DNA of 64,000 nucleotides. Origin: Lachnospiraceae bacterium (GTDB lineage: Bacteria > Bacillota > Clostridia > Lachnospirales > Lachnospiraceae). Position numbers and translations under genes: made by a program. The DNA lies in assembly GCA_017527205.1 (NCBI GenBank), contig JAFXQK010000002.1:62001-126000 (forward strand), given 5' to 3'. Under the pieces are notes generated by a model. It saw nothing but the letters and a program-made list of their open reading frames with translations, made no database searches and had not been told where the DNA came from. Shown here in pieces: positions 24,592 to 34,780 of the stretch. Every line of letters begins with the position of its first letter. The first letter of the stretch is position 1.

Positions 24592-26253
24592 ATGAAGAAG
24601 AAAATTCTTTCAATCCTGCTGGTTTGCTCCATGGCAGCAACCATGGCAGCATGTGGCGGGAACGGCAGTGGGGAAAGCAAGGCAGATCCCGAAGTGCAAA
24701 AGGCTGCAGCGGACTTCGAAAATGGTAAGTTCAAAGAGACCAAGCACATCGTTGTTGAGATCTATGACCGTGGAAATGACGGCGGTTCTGATCCTGAAAA
24801 CAACATGTACACCGATTACATCAAGAAGGGTATGCTTGAGGATCACAACGTAGACGTAACCTTTAAGAAGGTTCCTCGTTGGACCGAGGTTGAGGAGATC
24901 AATAACCTCCTTTCTGCAAACAGCGCACCTGACGTATGTGTAACCTACAGCTATCCCACCATTCAGACCTATGCAAACATGGGCGGCGTAATCGATCTGG
25001 CACCTTACGTAGAGACTTATAAGAAAGATCTTCCTAACCTGTGGAATTGGTTGGGTGACACCAATATTAACTGGGATAAGGATCCTAAGACTGGTACCCT
25101 TTGGTGCGTGGAAGCGAAGTTGGCAGTATCCAATCGTGTCCTTACCTTCGTTCGTCAGGACTGGCTGGATAAGCTTGGCATGAAGGCTCCTACCACGAAG
25201 GATGAGTTCGAGAAAATGCTCGTTGCATTCAAGGATAATGCAGATACTCTGCTTGGTTCAGATGCATCCAGAATGATTCCTTACTCCGTAAGCTACGACG
25301 TAGGTTGGAGAGCAGCAACCCTGATTGAGTCCTTCCTCGATCCTAAGATGTCTGATAAGGAATTCTACATCAATGGATTTGATGACAGAAAGCTCACCGA
25401 GAACGGCACCAAGGAAGGCGTAAGACTTCTGAACAAGTGGTACAACATGGGTCTTATGTGGAATGACTTTGCACAGTATGGCAGCGGCGATACTACTGAG
25501 GACGACATGATGAAGGCTGGTTTCGTTGGCGCGTTCACTCATAACTGGGATTATCCTTACAGAAACGGTGATGACAGCATCAACGCTAACCTGCAGAGAA
25601 ACGTTGGCAAGGACGCAAAGTTCGTTGCAATCGATCCCTTCGAGGATAAGAATGGCACTCACACGAAGTTCGTGTCTGGCCCGATCGACCGTAAGGTATT
25701 CTTCCCTGCAACCAACAAGGAGCCTCTGGCATCCCTGCTGTACCTTGACTGGATCAGCGCTCCTGAGCACATCCAGTACCTGCAGATTGGTGACGAGGGC
25801 GTTACTCATGACGTAACCTCCGACGGCGCAATCCAGGTTAAGGCCGCTACCGGCAATGCAATCATGAACTCCGGTATGAACATCGACTATACCATTACCG
25901 TAAACGGACTGAAGCTGACCAGCGAAGAGTTGACCAATAAGTCCAGAGCTCTGAACTATCCCGGCATCCCTGCTGAGGACGTTATGAACTCCCACAAGAT
26001 TGCTAATACGGATCTTCGCATTGGCAAGAACGTAAACGTTGGCGCCATCGCAGCAGAAGAGGGTGTTGGTGATACCTTAAGCCAGCTCAGAGACACTGTT
26101 TACGACAAGGCAGTTGTTGCATCCGTAGCTGATTTTGATAAGGTATGGGACACGGAATTAAAGAATTACTTAAGCTCTGGCGGACAGGCAATCATTGACG
26201 AGCGTACTGCAAAGTGGAAAGAGTTCTTTGGTGATTCCGACATGCTTCCTTAA
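24592..26253 (+). CDS. extracellular solute-binding lipoprotein (LplA type)
   Basis: 553-residue lipoprotein that captures the oligosaccharide for the two permeases. A signal peptide MKKKILSILLVCSMAATMAA ends in the lipobox Cys of MAACGG. The mature part shows the long family-1-like binding fold: EINNLLSANSAPDVCVTYS, RQDWLDKLGMKAPTTKDEF, MMKAGFVGAFTHNWDYPYR. Its size (about 530 mature) is that of the LplA/YtcQ group that binds complex or uronate-containing oligosaccharides rather than maltodextrin. Codon use here is strongly biased to C- and G-ending codons compared with neighbours, as in highly expressed genes. Last gene of the importer operon; a strong terminator follows. Confidence 0.93.
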   Translation: MKKKILSILLVCSMAATMAACGGNGSGESKADPEVQKAAADFENGKFKETKHIVVEIYDRGNDGGSDPENNMYTDYIKKGMLEDHNVDVTFKKVPRWTEVEEINNLLSANSAPDVCVTYSYPTIQTYANMGGVIDLAPYVETYKKDLPNLWNWLGDTNINWDKDPKTGTLWCVEAKLAVSNRVLTFVRQDWLDKLGMKAPTTKDEFEKMLVAFKDNADTLLGSDASRMIPYSVSYDVGWRAATLIESFLDPKMSDKEFYINGFDDRKLTENGTKEGVRLLNKWYNMGLMWNDFAQYGSGDTTEDDMMKAGFVGAFTHNWDYPYRNGDDSINANLQRNVGKDAKFVAIDPFEDKNGTHTKFVSGPIDRKVFFPATNKEPLASLLYLDWISAPEHIQYLQIGDEGVTHDVTSDGAIQVKAATGNAIMNSGMNIDYTITVNGLKLTSEELTNKSRALNYPGIPAEDVMNSHKIANTDLRIGKNVNVGAIAAEEGVGDTLSQLRDTVYDKAVVASVADFDKVWDTELKNYLSSGGQAIIDERTAKWKEFFGDSDMLP

Positions 26254-26288
26254 TGTGGGTTTCTAAATTTTCTCCTATCATAAAATAA

Positions 26289-26325
26289 GGAATGGGGTTG
26301 GCATAAAGCCAGCCCCATTCTTTTT
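26289..26325 (+). terminator. terminator of the ABC importer operon
   Basis: GAATGGGGTTGGC (26289-26301) pairs with GCCAGCCCCATTC (26307-26319), 13 bp with one G-T pair and a five-base loop, followed by TTTTTATT. It faces the convergent minus-strand gene ending at 26330. Confidence 0.92.
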
Positions 26326-26329
26326 ATTG

Positions 26330-28687
26330 CTATTCAATTCCGGCGATGCGATAGATGAATTTGACCTGACCTGACATGTCATCCGAAATGCCAGAGAAGT
26401 TATTGTAATGCTTGGAGGCATGGATGGTTGCCTTGGCGCGCTCAGAGAGGGCTTCCAGATCACCATTTACGGCTCCCGTCAGCTTCTGAATGCCTTCCTC
26501 ATCGAATTTCTGCAAACCATCCTTTAATGCCGCACTGCCGTCACAGAGCTGCGTGATGCCATCTACAAGGGCGGGAAGAGAAGCCTGCAGGGTTGTCATG
26601 CCATCACTTAGCTGCGTTGCACCGGCGGAGAGCTTTGCCGTGCCATCCTTAAGAGCCTGCGTGCCAGCTGCCAATTGACCGGCTCCTGCGGCGGCCTGTG
26701 CCACGCCTGCGGTATAGCTCTGAATGCCCCCGTAGAAGGTGTTGTAGCTATCGAGAGATGACTTTAGGTCAATGACTGCCTTAGCGCCTGCGCTGGCGGC
26801 TGCAAGCTTGCCTTGAACCTCTTCACCTGCCATGGTGTCAGTGATGGCCTTTTGAACCTGAATCTCCGTATTTTGTGCGATCAACTGCTGTATGGAATCC
26901 TCTGCCAGCTTTGCCGTTACGTTGGAAGAAATGAGTGACGATATCTCCTCAGAGGCCATTTTCGCCTCAATTGTCTGGGTGATCATGCCCTTTACTTCCT
27001 CACTGCTTACTTGTTCCTCTGTTTTTGCAGAGATCATCGCCTGAATTTCCTCCGATGCCATCTTGGCATCTACGGCTGCAAGGATCGCGTTTTGATTCTC
27101 CTCAGAAATCATGCCGGCGGTGACGGCGCCTTGATAAGTCTCTACGTCCATGCCGGTTGCGGTCTGTACGACCTGTGCAAAAACATTTTGACGGATCGTC
27201 GACGTTACCTTAGAAGCAACCTCGCTTTGAACTGCGGAGGTGACCTGAGCCGTTACCTGACTTTGAACGGCTGCCTTCACGCCATTTTCCACCTCAGCAG
27301 TAACTGCTGCCGTTACCTGCTGCTGAATGTAGTCCCTCTTTGCGTTGACGGCGTCCGTCACGGTCTGAAGGGCAGTGGCATATACGGCATTTTCATCCAG
27401 GGAAGCAATCACGCCGTTTAGAACGGTGCCATAGTTTTCAATCGTCATCTCGGGAACGGTAAGCCCTGCGGAAAGCAGCTGGGTTCTTGCCGTTGCCAGC
27501 AGTGTCTCAAATACCTGACGGGCCCCGCCATTTAAGCTGTCATTATTTGAGGCAATGGTGGAAAGTCCGCTGCTGAGCTTCGATGCGCCTGCAGCGAGAT
27601 CTGCAGCGCCGCCATCCAATGATGCGGTTCCCTTTTGCAACTCTTTGGCTCCGGAAGCAAGCTGATCCACGCCATTTACGAGTTCGCCCGATTTTTCCAA
27701 AAGCTGGCTTAAACCATCCGTGAGCTGACCGGATCCGTCCAAGAGCTGCGTCATGCCATCCGTCAGCTGTCCCATGGCATTTTGCAGATCGCTGATGGAA
27801 TCAAATTTCTCCATGTCGAGTTTGTTAAACAGTTCATTGGTTGCAACCGTTACGGCAGTTCCGATGGAGAAATTCTGGACGTCTGCCTGGATTTCCAAGG
27901 AGTCAGGAATGGTGAACTTTTCAGCATCTAAATTGAGATTTTCCTGAAGACCAGGGAAGGCGAGTCCGACAACAATGTTGCGGTCTCCATCATTGAACAG
28001 CTTTCCTCCGATGACCTCGACGTTAGTAAATGCTTCTCCATCCAATAAAACGCCCGTCAGCATGGCAAAGGGGACGGAAATCTGTTCCTTGTTACCACCG
28101 ATCAGAACGGTTTCCTGCTGATGGTTTTCATAGGTATAACGGATTGTGACGTGACCGCTTTTTCCCTTTAATGCTTCTGGCGTAATCTCCTTGCCATCTA
28201 GAAGATAGGTTACCTTTACGGAGACGGGCAGCTCCTTTGAGGAGGTTCCCTGGTAATAGACGTCCTTTCCCTGACTGCTCCAAGTGATGCCGTCCTCACT
28301 CCACGTGCAGGCTTCGTCGCCCTTAACGTTTTCCACTTCGGTAAGGCTCGTCAAATCCTTTATGGAAGTGGCCCCTGATGGATTCTTTAGCCAATCGCTG
28401 ACAATGATTTTTTGTGAGCTTCCGTCAGCGCCTGCCAAGACATAAACGGTCTCATCCTTTTCCGTGTTTTTTGATTCAGAAGCGTTTGCATTGTCTGGGG
28501 CCGTAACATATCCATTTAAGATTTCTGCAATCGTGGCCGCCTCCGTACTTTCCGGGGCTCCCGTGGCAGTCAAGGTGCTTTCATTTTCTGCTGCGCCATT
28601 CGCGCTTACAAGGGAAGCAGCGCTGGTTATGGTCAACGCGCCGCATAAACAAAGAGTAATTAATTTGACAACGGTTTTCTTTTTCAT
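26330..28687 (-). CDS. large exported protein with YhgE-like pentad repeats
   Basis: 785 residues. A signal peptide (KLITLCLCGALTITSAASLVSA) is followed by an acidic linker and a beta-rich region of about 200 residues (SVKVTYLLDGKEITPEALKG). From about residue 300 come repeats of the form LxxGxxxLxxG (QLTDGMTQLLDGSGQLTDGL; TASLDGGAADLAAGASKLSS), a long alanine/valine coiled segment (about 440-620, KMASEEIQAMISAKTEEQV), then a second set of pentad repeats. Such repeats occur in YhgE/Pip-type and MMPL-associated proteins. Unlike YhgE it has no C-terminal membrane spans (ends KFIYRIAGIE), so it should be secreted or wall-associated. GGAGG precedes the ATG at 28687; it lies 40 bases downstream of the MMPL gene. 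Probably an external partner of that transporter. Confidence 0.75.
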   Translation of the reverse strand: MKKKTVVKLITLCLCGALTITSAASLVSANGAAENESTLTATGAPESTEAATIAEILNGYVTAPDNANASESKNTEKDETVYVLAGADGSSQKIIVSDWLKNPSGATSIKDLTSLTEVENVKGDEACTWSEDGITWSSQGKDVYYQGTSSKELPVSVKVTYLLDGKEITPEALKGKSGHVTIRYTYENHQQETVLIGGNKEQISVPFAMLTGVLLDGEAFTNVEVIGGKLFNDGDRNIVVGLAFPGLQENLNLDAEKFTIPDSLEIQADVQNFSIGTAVTVATNELFNKLDMEKFDSISDLQNAMGQLTDGMTQLLDGSGQLTDGLSQLLEKSGELVNGVDQLASGAKELQKGTASLDGGAADLAAGASKLSSGLSTIASNNDSLNGGARQVFETLLATARTQLLSAGLTVPEMTIENYGTVLNGVIASLDENAVYATALQTVTDAVNAKRDYIQQQVTAAVTAEVENGVKAAVQSQVTAQVTSAVQSEVASKVTSTIRQNVFAQVVQTATGMDVETYQGAVTAGMISEENQNAILAAVDAKMASEEIQAMISAKTEEQVSSEEVKGMITQTIEAKMASEEISSLISSNVTAKLAEDSIQQLIAQNTEIQVQKAITDTMAGEEVQGKLAAASAGAKAVIDLKSSLDSYNTFYGGIQSYTAGVAQAAAGAGQLAAGTQALKDGTAKLSAGATQLSDGMTTLQASLPALVDGITQLCDGSAALKDGLQKFDEEGIQKLTGAVNGDLEALSERAKATIHASKHYNNFSGISDDMSGQVKFIYRIAGIE

Positions 28688-28727
28688 GACAGATACCTCC
28701 ATATTTTTTCAAATCGATTTATTTCTG

Positions 28728-30833
28728 CTATTGCGGTAATTCTTCCCAATTTTTGGGAGGCTGATGATAAATATGTCTCATGTTAGCCGTCGTATCGCAG
28801 ATGATGCGGTCGAAGGCGAGGAGCAGTGCGGGCAGGATGAAGATGACCATCAAAACGCTGATGACGGCGCCTCTTGCCATAAGCATGCACATGGAACTGA
28901 TGATGTCAATGTCGGAGTAAAGGGCAACGCCGAAGGTTGCGGCGAAGAGTCCCATGCCGGATACGATAATCGAGGGAATGGAAGACTTCAGGGCCGTGAG
29001 AACGGATGCCTGCTTTGCCTCCCCGGCGATTCGCTCTGCCTTGTATCTCGTGGTCATCAGGATGGCGTAGTCAACCGTGGCTCCTAACTGGATCGTACTG
29101 ATGCAAATCGGTGCGATGAAGGGAAGGCTCTGCCCAAGATAATGAGGAAGTCCCAGATTGATGAAGATGGCAACCTCAATCACGGAGATCAAAAGGAAGG
29201 GCAGGGATACACTTTTTTCCACCAGGGCGATAATGACAAAGATGGCTAAGATCGATACCATGTTTACGACTTTGAAGTCGTGATCCGTCGTCTCGATCAT
29301 GTCCTTCATACAGGGCGCTTCTCCGATCAGCATGCCGCCCTGATCATATTTTTTCAAAATGTAATTCAGTTCATTGATTTGACCGTTGACTTCGTCGCTG
29401 GCAACCTTAAACTTTGAATTGATGAGGAGCAGCTGCCATTTGCCACTCTTTAGCTTGCTGGTAACGGACTCAGGAAGGAATTCCTCCGGAACGCGAGAGC
29501 CAAGCAGGGAATCCAGTCCCACGACATATTTCACGCCGGAAACCTGTTCCATTTCCTTCGTCATGGCCTTGACCTCCTTCTGGGAAAGGGAAGCATCGAC
29601 CAAAACCATGTGCGTGGATGCTATGTCAAAATCATCATGGAGCTTTGCATTTGCAATGACGTAGGCCATGTCCTTCGGAAGGCATTCGCCCATGTCATAG
29701 TAAACCTCGCCGTTTGCCTTTTCATAGCCGAGATAGGCAGGCGGGATAATTAGGGCAAAGCATCCAAGGAAGAGAGGAAAGACCTTTACGACGATCTTGG
29801 AAAGCTTTGTGGAATCAGGGATGAGGGAACGATGCTTCGTTGCCTGCAAGGGCTTGTCAAAACAAAGAATCAGGGAAGGCAGCACCGTGACGCATCCAAT
29901 CACGCCAAGGATGACGCCCTTTGCCATGACAATGCCGAGGTCGCGTCCCATGGTAAAGGTCATGAAGCACAGGGCGATAAAGCCTGCCACGGTCGTGATG
30001 GAGCTTCCCACAACGCTGGTCAGCGTTTCGTGAATGGCTACTGCCATGGCCTCTTTTTTGTCACTGTGATTTTGTAACTGTTCATTGTAGCTGTGCCACA
30101 GGAAGATGGAGTAATCCATCGTCACGGCGAGCTGTAATACTGCGGAGAGCGCTTTCGTTATATATGAGATCTCTCCAAGAAAATAATTGGAACCAAGATT
30201 TAAAAGGATCATCATGCCGATGGAGGCAAGGAATACAAACGGAACCAGCCAGCTGTCCAAAAGCAGAAGCATGGCTGCCAGCGCCAGGGCAACGGCAATG
30301 CCAACATAGATCGGCTCTTCCTTTTCGCACAAATCCTTTAAGTCGGTTACCAGAGCAGACATGCCAGAGACAAAGCACTGCTTTCCGGCGATGGAGCGGA
30401 TCTCGCGGATGGCATCCATTGTGACGTCCGCCGAGGTGGAAGTGTCAAAGAAGACGGCCATCATCGTTGCGTTGTCCGTGTTAAATGCCTTGTATACCTT
30501 CTCGGGCAGGAGCTCCATGGGAACGGAAAGGTCTGCAAAGGAATCATACCAAAGCACTGTTTCAACATGCATAACCTGCTCAAGCTGTGTCTTTAACGCT
30601 GAGACGTCCTTGTTCGGCATATCCTCCAAAATTAAAAGGGAGAAGGCTCCCTTTCCAAAATCGTCCATAAGCTCCTTTTGACCGACGACCGTATCCATGC
30701 TTGTTGGAAGATAGTCCAGCATGTCGTAATTGACTCTGGTTGCAACATAGCCGAAACCTGCGGGAATCATCAGAAGCAACGTGATGAGCAAAATGGGAAT
30801 GCGGTACTTTACAACCGCCTTTGCAAATTTCAT
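28728..30833 (-). CDS. MMPL/RND-family transporter
   Basis: 701-residue membrane transporter made of two homologous halves. Each half has one span, a large external domain of about 150 residues, then five or six spans. The first half runs from YRIPILLITLLLMIPAGFGY to a membrane block with VTMDYSIFLWHSYNE. The second half has VDYAILMTTRYKAER. These D-Y/S-I motifs in TM4 are the proton-relay positions of MMPL/RND pumps. Substrates in this family are lipids, hydrophobic drugs or siderophores; the substrate here is not predictable. The ATG at 30833 has AAGGAGG at 30843-30849. Order TetR, MMPL, exported repeat protein on one strand suggests a regulated export unit. Confidence 0.92.
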   Translation of the reverse strand: MKFAKAVVKYRIPILLITLLLMIPAGFGYVATRVNYDMLDYLPTSMDTVVGQKELMDDFGKGAFSLLILEDMPNKDVSALKTQLEQVMHVETVLWYDSFADLSVPMELLPEKVYKAFNTDNATMMAVFFDTSTSADVTMDAIREIRSIAGKQCFVSGMSALVTDLKDLCEKEEPIYVGIAVALALAAMLLLLDSWLVPFVFLASIGMMILLNLGSNYFLGEISYITKALSAVLQLAVTMDYSIFLWHSYNEQLQNHSDKKEAMAVAIHETLTSVVGSSITTVAGFIALCFMTFTMGRDLGIVMAKGVILGVIGCVTVLPSLILCFDKPLQATKHRSLIPDSTKLSKIVVKVFPLFLGCFALIIPPAYLGYEKANGEVYYDMGECLPKDMAYVIANAKLHDDFDIASTHMVLVDASLSQKEVKAMTKEMEQVSGVKYVVGLDSLLGSRVPEEFLPESVTSKLKSGKWQLLLINSKFKVASDEVNGQINELNYILKKYDQGGMLIGEAPCMKDMIETTDHDFKVVNMVSILAIFVIIALVEKSVSLPFLLISVIEVAIFINLGLPHYLGQSLPFIAPICISTIQLGATVDYAILMTTRYKAERIAGEAKQASVLTALKSSIPSIIVSGMGLFAATFGVALYSDIDIISSMCMLMARGAVISVLMVIFILPALLLAFDRIICDTTANMRHIYHQPPKNWEELPQ

Positions 30834-30896
30834 GTAGATCAACCTCCTTAAAAATGCTTCGTTTTTTTTGCTTTCAATTCTTGAACATAAGATACC

Positions 30897-30907
30897 TCGC
30901 CAGGCGA
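30897..30907. promoter_or_regulatory. candidate TetR operator palindrome
   Basis: TCGCC-A-GGCGA is a perfect palindrome (extended imperfectly by CC/AG on the sides) between the tetR terminator and the MMPL start, in the stretch that must contain the MMPL promoter. It is a plausible binding site for the TetR protein encoded upstream. Confidence 0.4.
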
Positions 30908-30922
30908 AGCTTGAAAACGGGC

Positions 30923-30957
30923 AAAAAAAATCCCATGCCCAAAATTTAGGCACGGGA
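30923..30957 (-). terminator. terminator between tetR-like gene and MMPL gene
   Basis: Minus strand: TCCCGTGCC (complement of 30949-30957) pairs with GGCATGGGA (complement of 30931-30939), followed by eight T (30923-30930). It separates the TetR transcript from the MMPL gene, so the transporter needs its own promoter or readthrough. Confidence 0.85.
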
Positions 30958-30987
30958 GCAAATTTGTCTAAAAAATGATTTCAGGGC

Positions 30988-31545
30988 TTAGCCTTCGCTG
31001 CAACGATGGAACATTTCCTCCACCATGCCGCGGTGAAGCTGGCAGAAGCGTTCAATGTCCTTTGTCAGGTTGCGGTTCATGTTTTCGTTTAGCCATAGTG
31101 TCATCAGTCCAAAGCATTCGCATTTATAAAAGCGTCCAATCAAATCACGGTCTTCATCGGAAATCCTTTTGCCGACGGCAAGGGCTTCCCCATATTTCGT
31201 CACGACGTGATCGCATACGCGCCAGAGATACTTTTCAAAAATATCACGGTTGACGGAATTGTAGACGTGAAGAATGGCGCGGCGCTGTTTGGATGCAAAA
31301 TCCGCAGCGATCTTTAAGGCATCCTCGATGGATTCAATGGTGGGATGGCTTTCGATGATGGCATCCGCCTGTTCCTGAAAGATTTCCTCAATGAGGGCGG
31401 GGAGATCCTGATAATGATAATAAAAGGAATTGCGGTTGATGCCGCATTCTTCGACGATCATTTTCACCGTGATCTGGCTTAAGGGCTTTTGCTCCAACAG
31501 CTGAAGAAAGGTTGTCTTAATTGCCTTTTGCATAAAATCAGACAT
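30988..31545 (-). CDS. TetR-family regulator (DhaS-like C-terminal domain)
   Basis: 185 residues. HTH at about 5-50: MQKAIKTTFLQLLEQKPLSQ, then VKMIVEECGINRNSFYYHYQ, with the FYYHY recognition helix. The ligand domain has the arrangement of TetR members that often sit beside MMPL or drug-export genes. The ATG at 31545 is supported by GAGGTG just upstream (complement of 31551-31556); a longer in-frame start has no ribosome site. It is encoded directly upstream of and in line with the MMPL gene but is separated by a terminator and a palindrome, which fits a repressor of the exporter. Confidence 0.9.
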   Translation of the reverse strand: MSDFMQKAIKTTFLQLLEQKPLSQITVKMIVEECGINRNSFYYHYQDLPALIEEIFQEQADAIIESHPTIESIEDALKIAADFASKQRRAILHVYNSVNRDIFEKYLWRVCDHVVTKYGEALAVGKRISDEDRDLIGRFYKCECFGLMTLWLNENMNRNLTKDIERFCQLHRGMVEEMFHRCSEG

Positions 31546-31794
31546 GAAACACCTCACATGGACCATGCTAGTCGCCGCAAATTCATTTGCGGATCGCTTT
31601 CTTTTCAATAATTATTATAACAAATTTTAAGGAGGATGGCAAGGAGGGGCGAGGGGCAGCTGCGGAAACGGCATGGATTGCGTGATGGTCAAAGTTATGG
31701 TAACATAAGAATCAATAGGAATTGAATTTATTTTATCATGGTATTTTTCTGGCAGAGCATCCCAAAATGGCATGGAAGACGAGGGAGGATAAGG

Positions 31795-34671
31795 ATGAAA
31801 ACCTGGTGGCACGTACGGATAAAATGGATAGGCGCCTTCGTTTTTCTCGCCGCATGTTTGGCAGCGGTTTTGTCGACCACGGCCTTTGCTTCAGCCAGCG
31901 AAGAAGAGTTGGTGCGCGTCGGTTATTATGAGAACGAGGTGTTTCAGGAGGGAGCGCGCGAGGGTGCAGTAAAAACGGGTTATGCCTATGAATACTATCA
32001 GAAGATTTCGGAATACACGGGCTGGCATTATAGCTATGTCTATGGGAAATTTGGGGATCTTTATCAGATGCTTTTGGATGGGAAGATTGACCTGCTGGCA
32101 GGACTGGCATGGAGAGAGGATCGGGAAGCGTTGCTTGGGTATCCCAATGCTCCGATGGGAAATGAAACCTATAATCTTGTGAAGCACAATGACGATGATG
32201 CCATCACGATTCACCCTGAAAGCCTGTCAGGGAAACGGATAGGAGTTTTAGACAGTGCCATGGCCGACATGCTGGACCATTATCTGAAGGAGCAGGGCGT
32301 AAAGGCAGAGGTGATTCGCTTTCGGGATTATGAGCCGCTCTTTGAGGCATTTGACAGTCGGTCCGTTGACGTCCTTGCGGCAGAGGGAGATGGCGCATAT
32401 GGGCGGGAAAAGGCAGAGCTTCTTTATTCCTTCGGGAGATCAGACTATTATCTCTGCGTCAGTAAGACAAGGCAGGACCTCTTGTCAAAGCTAAATGCAG
32501 CGCAGGCACAGCTTAGCATCAGTGAACCAAACTATGTTTCTTTTTTGCAGGGCAAGTACTATTCCGCCAGTATTTCCAGTCAGGCATTTTCGGATGCTGA
32601 GAAGGAGTGGCTGGCAGAACACGACAAGCTGAGGATTGGATATTTGAATCATTATCTTCCGTACAGTGATACGGCGAAGAATGGCGAAGCGACGGGAATT
32701 GTCAAGGACGTGGTGGCAAGGATGCTGGAGGCGCTTTACGTTGACAAATTGACGGTCTCCTATGTCGGCTATGACAGCTATGATGACATGATTGCAGCGT
32801 TGACGTCGGAAGAAATCGACGTTGCCTTTCCCGTGGGCGGAGGCATGTATTATTCTGAGGAGAGCGGTATCTTTCAGTCGACGCCCGTTACCTCATCCGC
32901 CACGGAGCTTGTCTATAAGGGCGACTATTCTGAGAAGACCATTTCGAGCTTTGCGGTAAATGAAAACAACCGCATGCAGTATTATTTTGTCAAAGCGCAT
33001 TATCCTTCTGCGGAGATCACGTTTTATCCTTCCATTGAAAAGTGCTTGAAGGCAGTAAACGACGGGAAGGTTGGGTGTACCACCTTAAACGGCCTTCGGG
33101 TGAATGACATTTTGAGAAACAGCCGTTACAGGGAGCTTTCTTTAATCCAGACCACATATGATGATGATCGTAGCTTTGGCGTTCAGATCGGAAACGCAGG
33201 GCTATTGATGCTCATCAATCGGGGGATCAACATTCTTGGAACCGATTATGCACAAAATCTTGCATTTCGTTACGCGGATCAGCTCTATGAATATACCCTC
33301 CTGGACATGATCAGAAACAACATGGCATTCTTCGGAAGTATTATCCTTTGTGTGGCAGTGGTTCTCATTCTGTTTCTGGTGCATGACAGAAAGCGGTCCA
33401 AGAGGGAGATCGCAAATCAGGAGAAGGCGCGAAAGGAGCTGGAGGAAGCGAACGACGAGCTGGAAAAAAGCCAGAGGTCTCTGGCAGACGCATTGGATGC
33501 GGCGCAGCAGGCCAATCGTGCAAAGACGGTTTTTCTTTCCAATATGAGCCACGAAATGCGAACGCCCATGAACGCAATTATCGGTTTTGACAACCTGGCA
33601 CTTCAAAGCGAGGCACTTCCAGGGGAAGCCAGGGAATACCTTGAGAAAATCGGAGACAGCGCGGGCCATCTGCTTGAGCTGATCAACGACATTCTTGACA
33701 TGACCCGCATTGAGTCAGGGCGTCTCGACATGCGAAGGGAAGAATTTTCCTTCCGAGGCATGCTTGATCAGATAAACGGGATGCTGACCTCACAGTGTAC
33801 GGAAAAAGGATTACGTTATGAATGCCAGATCAAGGGTGATTTGAGTGACTCCTATGTCGGCGATGCCATGAAGCTAAAGCAGGTGCTGATCAATGTTCTT
33901 TCAAATAGCATTAAGTTTACGGATGCACCCGGAGAAATCCTGCTGACGGTGGAGCGGCTGGCCGCGTACGAGGATCATTCCACGCTGAAATTCTGCGTAA
34001 AAGATACGGGAATTGGCATGGATAAGGATTTTCTGCCGAAGATTTTTGAAGCCTTTTCCCAGGAGGATGCAAGCAGAAAACATAAATACGGCAGCACGGG
34101 ACTTGGAATGGCCATCACCAAGAGCATTGTAGAACAAATGAATGGAACGATCTCCGTTGAATCTGAGAAGGGGGTTGGCACGACGGTCACGGTGATCGTA
34201 ACACTGCTAAACAGCGAGTGTCCGGAGCCTGTCGCTGAGCCAACGGATTCCAAAGAAAAAAAGCGGGCCACGCTGAAGGGAAAGCGCATTCTGCTGGCAG
34301 AGGACGTACAGATCAATGCGGAAATCATGGAACAGATTCTTATGATGCGTGAAGCAGAGATAGAGCATGCGGAGAATGGCAGGGTAGCGCTGGAGATGTT
34401 TGAAAAGAGCGAGGCTGGTTATTATGATGCCATTCTGATGGACATTCGCATGCCGGAGATGGATGGGCTCGAAGCTGCGGCTGCCATTCGTTCGCTGCAA
34501 AGGCCGGATGCAAAACGCATCCCCATCATTGCGATGACGGCGAATGCCTTCGACGAGGACGTACAACGGTCGCTTCAGGCAGGCATGAACGCGCATTTGT
34601 CGAAGCCGGTGGAGCCTGATCGATTGTATCAGACATTGGAGGAATTGATTGAAGAGGAAGGGGATTTTTGA
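31795..34671 (+). CDS. BvgS-like hybrid sensor kinase with two periplasmic-binding-type sensor domains
   Basis: 958 residues. Signal anchor ([20 protein letters not shown]); two tandem family-3 solute-binding (Venus-flytrap) domains, about 40-255 ([19 protein letters not shown]) and about 270-495 ([20 protein letters not shown]); a TM at about 508-530; a coiled coil; HisKA with His586 in [14 protein letters not shown]; ATPase with [19 protein letters not shown] and GSTGLGMAI; and a C-terminal receiver with Asp883 in [12 protein letters not shown]. It probably senses an amino acid or similar small ligand outside the cell. There is no separate response regulator or HPt gene nearby, so output must go elsewhere. 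The ATG at 31795 follows GGAGG (31784-31788); the next gene has its own promoter. Confidence 0.93.
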   Translation: MKTWWHVRIKWIGAFVFLAACLAAVLSTTAFASASEEELVRVGYYENEVFQEGAREGAVKTGYAYEYYQKISEYTGWHYSYVYGKFGDLYQMLLDGKIDLLAGLAWREDREALLGYPNAPMGNETYNLVKHNDDDAITIHPESLSGKRIGVLDSAMADMLDHYLKEQGVKAEVIRFRDYEPLFEAFDSRSVDVLAAEGDGAYGREKAELLYSFGRSDYYLCVSKTRQDLLSKLNAAQAQLSISEPNYVSFLQGKYYSASISSQAFSDAEKEWLAEHDKLRIGYLNHYLPYSDTAKNGEATGIVKDVVARMLEALYVDKLTVSYVGYDSYDDMIAALTSEEIDVAFPVGGGMYYSEESGIFQSTPVTSSATELVYKGDYSEKTISSFAVNENNRMQYYFVKAHYPSAEITFYPSIEKCLKAVNDGKVGCTTLNGLRVNDILRNSRYRELSLIQTTYDDDRSFGVQIGNAGLLMLINRGINILGTDYAQNLAFRYADQLYEYTLLDMIRNNMAFFGSIILCVAVVLILFLVHDRKRSKREIANQEKARKELEEANDELEKSQRSLADALDAAQQANRAKTVFLSNMSHEMRTPMNAIIGFDNLALQSEALPGEAREYLEKIGDSAGHLLELINDILDMTRIESGRLDMRREEFSFRGMLDQINGMLTSQCTEKGLRYECQIKGDLSDSYVGDAMKLKQVLINVLSNSIKFTDAPGEILLTVERLAAYEDHSTLKFCVKDTGIGMDKDFLPKIFEAFSQEDASRKHKYGSTGLGMAITKSIVEQMNGTISVESEKGVGTTVTVIVTLLNSECPEPVAEPTDSKEKKRATLKGKRILLAEDVQINAEIMEQILMMREAEIEHAENGRVALEMFEKSEAGYYDAILMDIRMPEMDGLEAAAAIRSLQRPDAKRIPIIAMTANAFDEDVQRSLQAGMNAHLSKPVEPDRLYQTLEELIEEEGDF

Positions 34672-34704
34672 AAATAGTCGAGGCTTTGGCAGGGGAGCCG
34701 TTGG

Positions 34705-34733
34705 TTGCGATTTTCCTGTGGATATGTTAGAAT
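34705..34733 (+). promoter_or_regulatory. promoter of the polyphosphate:AMP phosphotransferase gene
   Basis: TTGCGA (34705-34710), 17 bases, TAGAAT (34728-34733), with TGT directly before the -10 (extended). About 48 bases before the ATG at 34781. Confidence 0.7.
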
Positions 34734-34780
34734 AAAAGCAGATGCATTTGGGGTATTTTTTGAAAAAGGAGGTTACGCGG

